64,000 bases of DNA from Chitinophagales bacterium (GTDB taxonomy: Bacteria > Bacteroidota > Bacteroidia > Chitinophagales > LD1). The stretch lies in contig JAEUUZ010000059.1 of the NCBI GenBank assembly GCA_016786765.1, positions 186,001 to 250,000 on the forward strand, read 5' to 3'. This document shows, in pieces, positions 51,920-61,187 of the stretch; the stretch's first letter is position 1; the number at the start of each line of letters is the position of its first letter. The position numbers and the translations under genes are program-made. The notes beneath the pieces are model-generated. The model was not told the DNA's origin and ran no database searches. It saw nothing but the letters and a program-made list of their open reading frames with translations.

Positions 51920-53539
51920 ATGAAAGAAAGTGTTGAGAAAATGGGGTTGTTTTCCCATTTAGGTGATGATGTAAAATCCGGGATAGTTGTATTTTTGGTT
52001 GCATTACCGTTGTGTTTAGGAATATCATTAGCTTCTGGAGCTCCATTTTTTAGTGGAATTATATCCGGAATTATTGGCGGTGTAGTGATTGGAATTTTAA
52101 GTAGTTCCAAGTTAAGTGTTAGTGGACCTGCTGCCGGTTTAGCAGCTCTTGTTTTGTCCGCCATTACTAATATTGGGGATTTTCGACTATTCCTTTGTGC
52201 TGTTTTATTGGCCGGGATTATTCAAATTGGGATGAGTTTCGCTCGATTAGGAGGGTTAGCTAATTATTTCCCTTCTAGTGTAATAAAAGGAATGCTTACC
52301 AGTATTGGCATTTTGATTATCGCTAAGCAAATTCCACATGCTTTGGGTTACGACAAAGATGAAAAGGGGCATCTTTCTGAGCTACTCCCTTATGGCGATA
52401 TACACGAAATCTTTTCACCACTTCAACATGTTGATATGGGTGTTTTTATGATTTGTGTTGTTTCAATAGTGATCATGTTACTTTGGGAGCGACCTTTTTT
52501 TAAACAAAAATTTAAATTTGTTCCGGGTGCTTTAGTAGCTGTAATTGTAGCTATTCTTATTAGCGAGGGTTTGAAAGCTATCCAAAGTTCTTTCGCAATT
52601 GAACAAGATCATTTGGTTACGCTAAAGGCAGCCGGAAGCGCAAGCGAGTTTTTGAGTTTTTTCACTTTCCCTGATTTTTCAGGTTTTTTGAATAGTCAGG
52701 TTATTGTAACGGGGATAATGATTGCCGTTATTGCTACACTGGAGACGCTTTTAAGCATTGAAGCTGTTGATAATATTGACCCCGAAAGAAATGTAACGAA
52801 TACAAATCGCGAGTTACTTGCACAAGGTATTGGTAATGCTATTTCAGGTTTAATAGGAGGATTGCCAATTACAAGTGTAATTGTTCGGAGTAGTGCCAAT
52901 ATTAATGCTGGTGCTAAAACAAAGCTATCGGCTATTTTTCACGGACTACTATTATTGGTTTGTGTAATTGCGATTCCAAGTTTGTTGAATCGAATTCCTT
53001 TATCAGCACTAGCGGCAATACTTCTACTTACGGGGTATAAACTTTGTAAGCTGGATGTGTTTAAACAGATGATTGGTAATGGAAAATATCAGTATATCCC
53101 ATTTTTCGTAACAGTATCAGTAATACTTGCAATTGACTTATTCGGCATTGTTCATCACCTCAAAGGCGAAGGCTTGTTAATTGGAGTTGTAGCCGGTCTC
53201 ATCACTGCATTTATTGCCATTCTTCATGGGAATTTAAAGAACTCGTATTTTTTTCATCGCGAAAACCATACGGATGGAGATATAATCCGAATTCATTTGG
53301 CCGAGGAAGTTTCATTCTTAAATAAAGCGAGTATTCGTGAAACATTAGATCATATACCGGCCAATGCAAAAGTGGTGATTGACGCTTCTGATACCCATTA
53401 CATCGATTTTGATGTGTTAGAATTGATAAAAGAGTTTAGAGATATTAAAGCTCCACTGAAGCAAATTGTTTGCACAACAGAAAATTTTAAAGAAGTATAT
53501 AAAATAGATAATAGTTATAACGTCTCATCAGGACACTAA
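51920..53539 (+). CDS. SulP-family anion (probable bicarbonate) transporter
   Basis: A 539-residue membrane protein. It has about eleven hydrophobic segments and the SulP signatures FLVALPLCLGISLASGAPFFSGIISGIIGG, SVSGPAAGLAAL, GLIGGLPITSVIVRSSANINAG, then a C-terminal STAS domain (from ~450: DIIRIHLAEEVSFLNKASI, VVIDASDTHYIDFDVLELI). SulP proteins carry sulfate, bicarbonate or other anions. Here it is 14 bases ahead of a beta-carbonic anhydrase and DabA/DabB, which points to bicarbonate uptake, as in BicA-like members (inference from context). It starts with ATG at 51920, 122 bases after the small ORF. Catalytic specificity cannot be read directly. Confidence 0.9.
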   Translation: MKESVEKMGLFSHLGDDVKSGIVVFLVALPLCLGISLASGAPFFSGIISGIIGGVVIGILSSSKLSVSGPAAGLAALVLSAITNIGDFRLFLCAVLLAGIIQIGMSFARLGGLANYFPSSVIKGMLTSIGILIIAKQIPHALGYDKDEKGHLSELLPYGDIHEIFSPLQHVDMGVFMICVVSIVIMLLWERPFFKQKFKFVPGALVAVIVAILISEGLKAIQSSFAIEQDHLVTLKAAGSASEFLSFFTFPDFSGFLNSQVIVTGIMIAVIATLETLLSIEAVDNIDPERNVTNTNRELLAQGIGNAISGLIGGLPITSVIVRSSANINAGAKTKLSAIFHGLLLLVCVIAIPSLLNRIPLSALAAILLLTGYKLCKLDVFKQMIGNGKYQYIPFFVTVSVILAIDLFGIVHHLKGEGLLIGVVAGLITAFIAILHGNLKNSYFFHRENHTDGDIIRIHLAEEVSFLNKASIRETLDHIPANAKVVIDASDTHYIDFDVLELIKEFRDIKAPLKQIVCTTENFKEVYKIDNSYNVSSGH

Positions 53540-53553
53540 AATGAATTAGAAAA

Positions 53554-54207
53554 ATGGAAGAATCATATCAAAAACTTATAAGAGGAAATAAATTGTTTGC
53601 TGAAACTAAGTTGTTTCAAGACCCCGATTATTTTAAAAAATTAGCTGAAGGACAAACCCCTACCTATCTTTGGATTGGTTGTAGTGATAGTCGTGTACCT
53701 GCCAATGAGATCACGCACACACAAAGTGGTGAAATTTTTGTACATCGGAATATCGCCAACTTGGTGGTGCATACCGATTCGAATCTGTTAAGTGTATTAG
53801 AATATGCGGTGAATTTTTTAAATGTTAAACATATCATTGTATGCGGGCACTATGGTTGTGGTGGAGTGAATGCAGCCATGTCGAATTCGTTTCACGGTTT
53901 TGTTGACAATTGGTTGCGCAACATAAAAGATGTTTATCACAAGCACGAAAAAGAGTTAGCTGCTATTGAAGATCGAACGGATCGTGCGAATCGCCTTACT
54001 GAGCTTAATGTAATCGAGCAAGTGCGAAATCTAGCTAAAACTACCATTGTGCAAAAGGCATGGTCTGAGCGACCTTTGTTTTTGCATGGTTGGGTATATG
54101 GATTAAATAATGGCTTAGTGAAAGATTTAGCTGTGATTCATGATGAAGGAGAAGACATCGACCCGATTTATCGCTTCGATATTTCAAAAAAGACAGATCA
54201 TAGTTGA
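53554..54207 (+). CDS. Beta-class carbonic anhydrase
   Basis: A 217-residue zinc enzyme interconverting CO2 and bicarbonate. Zinc ligands are Cys43 (IGCSDSRVP), His99 and Cys102 (GHYGCGG), with Asp45 and Arg47 forming the usual catalytic pair. There is no signal peptide, so it acts in the cytoplasm. It lies between SulP and DabA with its stop directly touching the DabA ATG. In such a module it can either equilibrate imported bicarbonate with CO2 for carboxylases or interconvert the substrate of the DAB complex. Confidence 0.95.
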   Translation: MEESYQKLIRGNKLFAETKLFQDPDYFKKLAEGQTPTYLWIGCSDSRVPANEITHTQSGEIFVHRNIANLVVHTDSNLLSVLEYAVNFLNVKHIIVCGHYGCGGVNAAMSNSFHGFVDNWLRNIKDVYHKHEKELAAIEDRTDRANRLTELNVIEQVRNLAKTTIVQKAWSERPLFLHGWVYGLNNGLVKDLAVIHDEGEDIDPIYRFDISKKTDHS

Positions 54208-56748
54208 ATGGAAAACATATCGTCATTTGATGAAATGCATTTGCTGCACGAACTAAAGCATTATTTGCCTTCGCAAACTCCGCTTAAAGATTTCATCCAT
54301 CATAACTCGCTACATGCGTTTCAGGAGATGAAATTTTTCGATGCAATTTTTAAGGCTTCCACTATTTTTGGATATCAAGCTACTCTGCCATTACAGGATT
54401 TCAGAAGTTTGTATCACATTGGAAGAATTGATGATGATGTTCTGAGTCGAGTTATTGCAAATCGAAAAGGTGTTGAGGCAATTGAAGCATGGAAATCAAA
54501 TTGTTTGCATAAACAATACGATGAAGTAAACGTGCCCAGAATAGGGTTGCTTAGACAGGAATGGAAACGCAAGTATAAGATTGATGTCGATAACAGTGTA
54601 CAACCGCTATTGTTTCGAATACTAGTGGGTTATCTTGATCAAGGAATAGCGCATACTTCTTTTCCTGCAACCGGATTAGGTTTTCTTGATAGTATAAGGG
54701 CATTAGAGCAAAATAGTTTTACCAGCTTTTTCACCTCTTCTCGGGCTAAACAATTGCTTCAGAAGTCGAGTATTACGATTGCAGAGTTGTTGGAAATTGT
54801 TGTGGGAAATGAAGCATTTTATGAACAATATATTTTCGATCAACAGTTTAGTCATAGAGGTTGGAGTGGAATTGTTGCGACTGTAGAGGATCGTCCGGAA
54901 ACCTTACTCAGTCCGAAGAAGATTTCGCTTCATGATGTAATTGTTTTTGAGTTGCTTTTAGAAATCGATAGGCTAGATACTGTATTAGGTGAACTATGGG
55001 AGCCTATCGCAAAGGATTCAATATTGAAACCGATTGATTTATTTGCTTCTATTGAAGAACAAGAATTTCACGAGATTTTAAAAATTTGGCAAGAAGCTTT
55101 TGAATGGAGTTACTATGATGAAGTATTGGCCGGTATTCAGCAATTGAAAATGCAGAATTCTACTGGAAGTACAACAACTCCTAAGCCATCATTTCAAGCT
55201 TTGTTTTGTATTGATGAACGCGAATGTAGTTTAAGGAGGCATATCGAAAGCACAGTGCCTAGCTGCGAAACGTTTGGTACACCTGGATTTTTTAGTGTTG
55301 AATTTTATTTTCAAGCTTTTGGTGCTAAGTTTTACGATAAACTTTGTCCTGCTCCTGTAACACCTCAATATTTAATCAAAGAATACGATGTTACTGATGC
55401 GCGGAAACATGATTTATTATATACTTCTAAGACACATCAATTAGCAACCGGCTTTTTAAGTTCATTAACGTTTGGCTTTTGGGCTGGGTTTCGTTTGATA
55501 CAAACTATCTTCAAACCTAAAATGAGCCCTGCTATTTCAAATGCTTTTGCGCATATGAATCTTCAAGGGAAACTGACTATTGAGAACACTTCACTCGAAG
55601 ACAAAGAGAACGGGTTACAAGTTGGATTTACTGTTGATGAAATGACATCTCGTGTAGCCGCTTTGTTGAATGGTATTGCATTAACCAAGCAGTTTGCACC
55701 TATAGTATATGTTGTTGCACATGGAAGCAGCAGTGCGAATAATCCGCATCATGGAGCACATGACTGTGGGGCTTGTAGTGGTCGACCCGGATCCGTGAAC
55801 GGAAGAGTTTTTGCCGCCATGGCTAATCATCCTAAAGTTAGACTTCAATTACAAGCATTAGGCATTTTTATTCCGGAATCAACTCAATTTGTAGGTGCGC
55901 TTCATGATACCGCTGCCGATGAAATGGAGTATTATGATGTAGCTATTTTAAATGATGAGAACAGGCTATTGCATATACAAAATGTTACCGCTTTCGAACA
56001 TGCATTGGATTTAAATGCTAAGGAGCGTTCAAGGCGATTTGCATCTATTGATACCAAACAAGACATCAAAAAAATTAGGAAGGCGATTAAAGATCGGTCG
56101 GTTTCTTTGTTTGAACCTCGTCCGGAGTTAGGTCATGGTACGAACACTTTATGTGTTGTAGGCAAAAGAACGCTTACTAAGGGATTGTTCTTAGACCGCA
56201 GGGCATTTCTTAATTCTTACGATTATGAAACAGATCCGGAAGGAAAATTTCTGACCGGAATTATGCGCCCACTTGGGCCTGTATGTGGAGGGATAAATTT
56301 AGAATATTATTTCTCACGAGTAGATAATCAAAAGCTAGGTGCGGGCACAAAACTTCCGCATAATGTAATGGGGCTTATTGGTGTAGCCAACAGTAGTGAT
56401 GGCGACTTACGTGCGGGTTTGCCTTGGCAAATGATTGAAGTCCACGACCCACTGCGTTTAATGATTATTGTGGAGCATTTTCCTGAAATAGTTCTTCAAG
56501 TTATAAAGAGCGATACTTCAATGTATGAGTGGTTTATTAATGAATGGGTTCATCTTGTTGCAATTCATCCTGAAAGCGGTGAATTATTTTATTTCAGAAA
56601 AGGGAACTTTGTGCATTACGAAACTCTTGCAAAGGATATTCACTTCTATAAAGATGTTCATACCTTATTAGAGGGCGCGAAAGAAATGGAAACCAATCAT
56701 ATTGTTCATGCCACGCAGGAAAATTTACCTGTTCATTTATACGATTAA
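54208..56748 (+). CDS. dabA: DabA inorganic-carbon transporter subunit (DUF2309)
   Basis: An 846-residue protein of the DabA/UPF0753 family, known as the carbonic-anhydrase-like subunit of a CO2-hydrating DAB complex. The zinc site is intact: Cys334 and Asp336 (FCIDERECSLRRH), His505 (VAHGSS) and Cys520 (HDCGACSGRPG), with spacings that parallel the published C351/D353/H524/C539 set of Halothiobacillus DabA2. Other family blocks include DFIHHNSLHAFQ near the N-terminus, DPEGKFLTGIMRPLGPVCGGINLEY and GLPWQMIEVHDPLRLM. No transmembrane segments are obvious, so it is a peripheral subunit docking on DabB. The ATG starts exactly after the CA stop, and DabB begins three bases after its end. Confidence 0.93.
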   Translation: MENISSFDEMHLLHELKHYLPSQTPLKDFIHHNSLHAFQEMKFFDAIFKASTIFGYQATLPLQDFRSLYHIGRIDDDVLSRVIANRKGVEAIEAWKSNCLHKQYDEVNVPRIGLLRQEWKRKYKIDVDNSVQPLLFRILVGYLDQGIAHTSFPATGLGFLDSIRALEQNSFTSFFTSSRAKQLLQKSSITIAELLEIVVGNEAFYEQYIFDQQFSHRGWSGIVATVEDRPETLLSPKKISLHDVIVFELLLEIDRLDTVLGELWEPIAKDSILKPIDLFASIEEQEFHEILKIWQEAFEWSYYDEVLAGIQQLKMQNSTGSTTTPKPSFQALFCIDERECSLRRHIESTVPSCETFGTPGFFSVEFYFQAFGAKFYDKLCPAPVTPQYLIKEYDVTDARKHDLLYTSKTHQLATGFLSSLTFGFWAGFRLIQTIFKPKMSPAISNAFAHMNLQGKLTIENTSLEDKENGLQVGFTVDEMTSRVAALLNGIALTKQFAPIVYVVAHGSSSANNPHHGAHDCGACSGRPGSVNGRVFAAMANHPKVRLQLQALGIFIPESTQFVGALHDTAADEMEYYDVAILNDENRLLHIQNVTAFEHALDLNAKERSRRFASIDTKQDIKKIRKAIKDRSVSLFEPRPELGHGTNTLCVVGKRTLTKGLFLDRRAFLNSYDYETDPEGKFLTGIMRPLGPVCGGINLEYYFSRVDNQKLGAGTKLPHNVMGLIGVANSSDGDLRAGLPWQMIEVHDPLRLMIIVEHFPEIVLQVIKSDTSMYEWFINEWVHLVAIHPESGELFYFRKGNFVHYETLAKDIHFYKDVHTLLEGAKEMETNHIVHATQENLPVHLYD

Positions 56749-56751
56749 ATC

Positions 56752-58623
56752 ATGCTTGTAGTATTGCAGTTTTTAGTGTTTTTACCTTTACTCGGTTTTT
56801 TTTTAAGTCTGTTGTTTAGCGGACAAAAAGAAAGATGGATATCAACGGTTACATTCGGTGCACTTGGTTTGCATTTATTGCTGGTTATTGTTTTCAGCGG
56901 TTTATGGGTAGCCACTGATGCTGAAGTACTCGACTTGAAACATATTGTGTTTTATAAAGAGGATACTATTGAAATTTATCTCGATTTTTATTTTGATCAT
57001 TTTACAGCGGTATTTAGTGTTTTAGGCGCATTTATTACATTCTTAGTGGCCATTTTTAGTTCTTTTTATTTACACAGAGACGAAGGTTATAAACGTTTTT
57101 TTAATACCCTTTTGTTGTTCTATTTCGGTTATAATGTCGTTGTGTTTTCAGGGAATTTTGAAACTTTGTTTATTGGTTGGGAATTTTTAGGGATCACATC
57201 TTTCTTACTGATTGCCTTTTACAGAGATCGTTATTTACCGGTAAAGAATGCCCTTAAAACTATATCGCTGTATAGGGTTGGGGATGTATGTTTAATTTTA
57301 GCGTTATGGATGAGTCATCATCTATGGCACGAGAATATAACGTTTATAAAATTGAATCATGTAGACTTAGTCGTAGCGCATATTCAAGAACACTATTATT
57401 TTGTGCTGTTTATCATACTCATGTTGGTGATTGCAGCAGCCATTAAATCTGCTCAAATTCCCTTTTCATCGTGGTTGCCAAGAGCAATGGAAGGCCCAAC
57501 AACATCGAGTGCAGTTTTTTATGGTTCACTTTCAGTGCATTTAGGTGTTTTTTTACTGCTCAGAACTTATCCTTATTGGGAAACTATTGGCGTAGCAAAA
57601 CTTCTCATTATTGCTATTGGTGTTATAACAGCCCTAATTGCATCTTCAATTGCTAATGTTCAAGCTTCTGTAAAAACACAAATTGCATATAGCTCCATTG
57701 CGCAAATCGGGATAATGTTTGTTGAAGTTGCCATGGGATGGCATACTTTAGTATTGATGCATTTGGTTGGAAATGCCTTGTTGAGGACTTATCAATTACT
57801 CGTATCGCCATCTGTTTTGGGGTATATGATACACGATCAGTTTTTTAATTTTCAGCCTAAGGAAAAGATAGCACAAACTGGATTTTCTTTAAAGTGGAAT
57901 TCAACCATTTACATGCTTAGTTTGAAAGAATGGGAAATGGATAGACTTTTTATGTTGTTGCTATGGCGACCGGTGAAATGGATGGGAAGAAAGTTGAATT
58001 TTGTTTCCTCTAAATGGGCAATTGTTATTCTTGTAATCGTTTATATAACCGGCTTAGTTGCCTTCTCGTTCGAAGAACAAATTCCACAGCAACTTGACGA
58101 AGATATTCATTTGTTGTTTGGCTTTATTGGATTGATACTTGTACTGCGATCATTTGTTGAGCGCGATAATGCTATTAGAGCTTGGGCTTTAATTATTTTT
58201 AGTCAGTTTTTTAACGTATTATCAATTGCCTTACTCAACGATAAATACGAGTATCAAGAGATCTTATTGTACATCAGTGGATTATTGATTTCGGCAGTAA
58301 TTGGATTAGTTTGTTTGTTCAAGTTGAAAGCAAAAGAAAGGAAAATTGATTTGCAATCTTTCTATGGAAATGTATACGAGTATCCAATATTAAGTTTTGT
58401 TTTTCTTATGTCCTGTTTAGGTTTTGTGAGTTTACCGTTTACGCCTTCTTTTATTGGGATTGATTTGATGTTTAGTCACATTCATAAGCACGAATACCTA
58501 CTTATTATTTTTACTGCTTTGGGTTTTCTATTACTTGAAATAGCTGTATTGCGTATTTATGCACGATTGTTTCTCGGCCCCCACAGCAAGTTATATCACC
58601 CTGTTGCGTATCGTTCATCCTAA
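56752..58623 (+). CDS. dabB: DabB, NuoL/MrpA-like proton-conducting membrane subunit
   Basis: A 623-residue protein with about fourteen transmembrane segments, related to complex I subunit NuoL and Mrp antiporters. The channel motif AAIKSAQIPFSSWLPRAMEGPTTSSAVFYGSLSVHLGVFLLLR is present, including the conserved Lys and Glu expected for proton conduction; TPFPHAAM-type blocks of true NuoL are replaced by YGSLSVHLG, typical of DabB. In DAB systems DabB couples proton flow to directional CO2 hydration by DabA. It is at the end of the four-gene run. There are no other nuo genes nearby, so it is not part of complex I. Confidence 0.92.
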   Translation: MLVVLQFLVFLPLLGFFLSLLFSGQKERWISTVTFGALGLHLLLVIVFSGLWVATDAEVLDLKHIVFYKEDTIEIYLDFYFDHFTAVFSVLGAFITFLVAIFSSFYLHRDEGYKRFFNTLLLFYFGYNVVVFSGNFETLFIGWEFLGITSFLLIAFYRDRYLPVKNALKTISLYRVGDVCLILALWMSHHLWHENITFIKLNHVDLVVAHIQEHYYFVLFIILMLVIAAAIKSAQIPFSSWLPRAMEGPTTSSAVFYGSLSVHLGVFLLLRTYPYWETIGVAKLLIIAIGVITALIASSIANVQASVKTQIAYSSIAQIGIMFVEVAMGWHTLVLMHLVGNALLRTYQLLVSPSVLGYMIHDQFFNFQPKEKIAQTGFSLKWNSTIYMLSLKEWEMDRLFMLLLWRPVKWMGRKLNFVSSKWAIVILVIVYITGLVAFSFEEQIPQQLDEDIHLLFGFIGLILVLRSFVERDNAIRAWALIIFSQFFNVLSIALLNDKYEYQEILLYISGLLISAVIGLVCLFKLKAKERKIDLQSFYGNVYEYPILSFVFLMSCLGFVSLPFTPSFIGIDLMFSHIHKHEYLLIIFTALGFLLLEIAVLRIYARLFLGPHSKLYHPVAYRSS

Positions 58624-58715
58624 ATGGATTGTACAAGTTGAAAACTATCTACAAATGTGTTCAATTTAATCTGTGATAATTTGCAAAGACGTTTATTTTA
58701 GCCGAAAATTACGTC

Positions 58716-59357
58716 TTGTCATACCATTTCATCACGATTGAGGGTTGCATAGGAGCCGGGAAGACCACATTGTCGAAAATGTTGGCCCAGGAATTCAATG
58801 CGCAATTGATTCTGGAGCAATTTGAAGACAATCCATTTCTCCCCGGTTTCTATCAAGACCCAGAGCGACATGCCTTTCCGGTGGAGTTATATTTTATGGC
58901 TGAACGTTTTCAGCATTTGAAAAAACTGTTGAGCGAAGGAAGTTTGTTTCAAACGTTTACGGTTTCTGATTTTCTTTTTCAGAAGTCGTTGATTTTCGCC
59001 AATCAAAACTTGAAATCCGATGAAGCCAAGTTATATCGGATGTTGTTCGATATCATCAATCCCTCTTTACCCAAACCGGATCTAATTATATACTTATATG
59101 CTCCGGTAGAGAAATTGTTGAGCAACATCAAGCATCGCGGACGGGATTACGAACAATCCATCCCAGCTAGTTATCTAGAAAATATTCAACAAGCTTATCT
59201 CGATTATTTCAAATACCAAAGTCAACTTAAAGTTGTATTGGTAGATGTAACGCATCTTAATTTCTTGGAAAATAAAGCCGATTACGAATTCTTGAAATCC
59301 CTTTTGAGTAGAGAGTTTCAGCCCGGAATAAATCATGTGGAAGCCTCTAGCTTCTAG
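58716..59357 (+). CDS. Deoxynucleoside kinase
   Basis: A 213-residue kinase phosphorylating deoxynucleosides for dNTP salvage. The P-loop is GCIGAGKTT (residues 10-18), preceded by FITIE; LEQFEDNPFLPGFY and YFMAERFQHLKKLL are family blocks. The start is TTG at 58716, chosen because homology begins at MSYHFITIEG and there is no suitable ATG upstream in frame; translation would be less efficient. The stop codon lies inside a 12-bp palindrome (59346-59372) shared with the convergent gene. Confidence 0.9.
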   Translation: MSYHFITIEGCIGAGKTTLSKMLAQEFNAQLILEQFEDNPFLPGFYQDPERHAFPVELYFMAERFQHLKKLLSEGSLFQTFTVSDFLFQKSLIFANQNLKSDEAKLYRMLFDIINPSLPKPDLIIYLYAPVEKLLSNIKHRGRDYEQSIPASYLENIQQAYLDYFKYQSQLKVVLVDVTHLNFLENKADYEFLKSLLSREFQPGINHVEASSF

Positions 59358-59372
59358 TGGCTAGAAGCTAGA
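59346..59372. repeat. 12-bp palindrome spanning the ends of two convergent genes
   Basis: TCTAGCTTCTAG (59346-59357) pairs with CTAGAAGCTAGA (59361-59372) around a TGG loop. It provides the TAG stop of the kinase and, on the other strand, the TAG stop of the convergent gene. Its GGCTAGAAGCTA also occurs at 19618-19629. Confidence 0.7.
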
Positions 59373-59815
59373 AGCTTCTTAGTTGTTTCCAAATCACTCA
59401 AGAAGTAATCTTTATCTTCTTGTTTGGCGATACCCTCAGCCGAAGTTTTGGCTAGATTATAGTAATGTAGCGCTTCTTCGTTGCGTTTCAGGACAGCTAA
59501 AGCTCTGGCCATAGATTCGTAGCCAAACGAGAGGTCAAAATCTTTAAAATCGTGCTTTTGTGTGAGTTCCAAGCAGCGTTTAGCATGGTAAAGCGCCATT
59601 TCGCCCATCTCGAAAACTGCATAAACACGGGCAATCATCCATTCGCCCCGCTGTGCATTTATAGCTTCGCCACATTGCAGCCAATGCCAAAGCGAGGTAT
59701 GCGCCAATAATATGGCTTCTGCTTGGTCATCGGTTGTCTTTTCAAGTTTATCTAAGACGTTCCAGGTATTGTTAAAACAATCTACGGCAATCTTACGGTG
59801 TTCGGTTTTTTCCAT
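59354..59815 (-). CDS. Conserved hypothetical protein, probable helical repeat fold
   Basis: A 153-residue protein, starting at ATG 59815 (MEKTEHRKIAVDCFNNTWNVLDKLEK); in-frame sequence further upstream lacks coding character and a TATATTCG box ends 20 bases before this ATG. It is almost wholly alpha-helical with TPR-like paired helices: AVFEMGEMALYHAKRCLELTQKHD and YESMARALAVLKRNEEALHYYNLAKTSAEG. A central HTSLWHWLQCGEAINAQRGEW is striking for Trp and His content. I recognise it as a conserved small family but know no function. Its last codons and stop come from the palindrome at 59346-59372. Confidence 0.75.
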   Translation of the reverse strand: MEKTEHRKIAVDCFNNTWNVLDKLEKTTDDQAEAILLAHTSLWHWLQCGEAINAQRGEWMIARVYAVFEMGEMALYHAKRCLELTQKHDFKDFDLSFGYESMARALAVLKRNEEALHYYNLAKTSAEGIAKQEDKDYFLSDLETTKKLLASSH

Positions 59816-59835
59816 GATTTCACTTAAAAAGTAAC

Positions 59836-59843
59836 CGAATATA
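59836..59843 (-). promoter_or_regulatory. Possible -7 box (TATATTCG) for the conserved hypothetical gene
   Basis: On the minus strand the bases read TATATTCG, ending 20 bases before the ATG at 59815. A CAA (minus TTG) 25 bases further away is a loose -33 candidate. Confidence 0.35.
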
Positions 59844-59942
59844 AACAGTTCATCCGTTTTTATAAATTCAATGCTTATTTTAGAAAATTCAATACTATTG
59901 TAAACGCCATGCGAAATGCTTGGTTTCAAAAAATAAAACAAC

Positions 59943-61151
59943 ATGAGAGAAGCGTATATCTATGATGCTGTGCGGACACCGCGCGGAAGAGGAAAGAAAA
60001 GCGGAACGTTGAATGAGGTTCGGCCCATTGATTTATTGGCGCAATTGTTTCGTGCAATCAGCGAGCGGAATGGTTATTTTGATACCACAAAAGTAGATGA
60101 TGTGGTGATTGGTTGCGTTACTCCCATTGGCGAGCAAGGGGGTGATATTGCTAAGTTCGCACACATGTATGCCGGTTGGGATCAAGTGGTTTCGGGCATG
60201 CAAATCAATCGTTTTTGTTCATCGGGATTAGAAGCGGTGAATCTAGCTGCAATGAAAATTCGTTCCGGGTGGGAAGAAATGATTGTGGCAGGAGGAGTAG
60301 AGTCGATGAGCCGAAACCCAATGGGGAGCGATGGTGGAGCATGGTACATGGATCCGATGGTGAATAATCAATTGGGTTTTATTCCTCAAGGCGTAAGTGC
60401 CGATTTGATTGCAACCATTGAAGGCTTCACGCGCGAAATTGTAGATGAGTATGCATTGCGTTCCCATCGTTTAGCCGCACATGCTCGCAAAAATGGTTAT
60501 TTCAACAAGTCGATTATTCCGGTGCGCGATATGAATGGCTTACTGATTTTAGATAATGATGAAACCATTCGTGAAGATGCGAATATGGCGAGTTTAGCTA
60601 AGTTGAGTCCATCGTTTGAAATGATGGGCGAAATGGCATTCGATGCAGTTGCGCAATTGAAATATACGAAAGTGGAGAAAATCAATCACGTACATACACC
60701 CGGTAATTCTTCCGGCATTGTGGATGGTGCGGCTTTAACGCTGATTGGTTCGAAAGAAATGGGAGCTCAATTGGGTTTGAAACCACGTGCGAGAATTGTT
60801 TCAGCAGCTGTTACTTCGGCCGATTCAACGATTATGCTTACCGGTCCTTCATTCTCTGCTGAAAAGGCGTTGAAGTTAGCAGGAATGTCGCCAAAGGATA
60901 TTGATATCTACGAGATGAACGAAGCTTTTGCATCTGCCGTGTTGAAATTTCAACGCGAATTAAATATTGATGACGATAAGCTGAATGTGAATGGTGGCGC
61001 TATTGCCATGGGGCATCCATTAGGCGCAACAGGAGCGATGTTGGTTGGAACCGTATTAGACGAATTAGAGCGTACGAACAAAACTACCGGATTGATTACC
61101 CTTTGTGTAGGCGGTGGAATGGGCGTTGCTACCATCATTGAACGAGTATAA
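59943..61151 (+). CDS. fadA: Acetyl-CoA acyltransferase (thiolase)
   Basis: A 402-residue thiolase. The acylated Cys lies in [19 protein letters not shown], the other catalytic groups in [16 protein letters not shown] (His) and [10 protein letters not shown] (Cys). It precedes the FadJ-type gene by 36 bases, and together they provide the last two steps of fatty-acid beta-oxidation. Use of the pair for synthesis or for short-chain ketone metabolism is possible, but the neighbour makes degradation the best call. Confidence 0.93.
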   Translation: MREAYIYDAVRTPRGRGKKSGTLNEVRPIDLLAQLFRAISERNGYFDTTKVDDVVIGCVTPIGEQGGDIAKFAHMYAGWDQVVSGMQINRFCSSGLEAVNLAAMKIRSGWEEMIVAGGVESMSRNPMGSDGGAWYMDPMVNNQLGFIPQGVSADLIATIEGFTREIVDEYALRSHRLAAHARKNGYFNKSIIPVRDMNGLLILDNDETIREDANMASLAKLSPSFEMMGEMAFDAVAQLKYTKVEKINHVHTPGNSSGIVDGAALTLIGSKEMGAQLGLKPRARIVSAAVTSADSTIMLTGPSFSAEKALKLAGMSPKDIDIYEMNEAFASAVLKFQRELNIDDDKLNVNGGAIAMGHPLGATGAMLVGTVLDELERTNKTTGLITLCVGGGMGVATIIERV

Positions 61152-61187
61152 CAAGCAGCATTTTTGAAACCATAAAAGAAATTCATC

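Noticed and set aside
56752-58623. Complex I subunit NuoL
   Set aside because: No other nuo genes are nearby, and its placement three bases after dabA and the YGSLSVHLG variant motif fit DabB.
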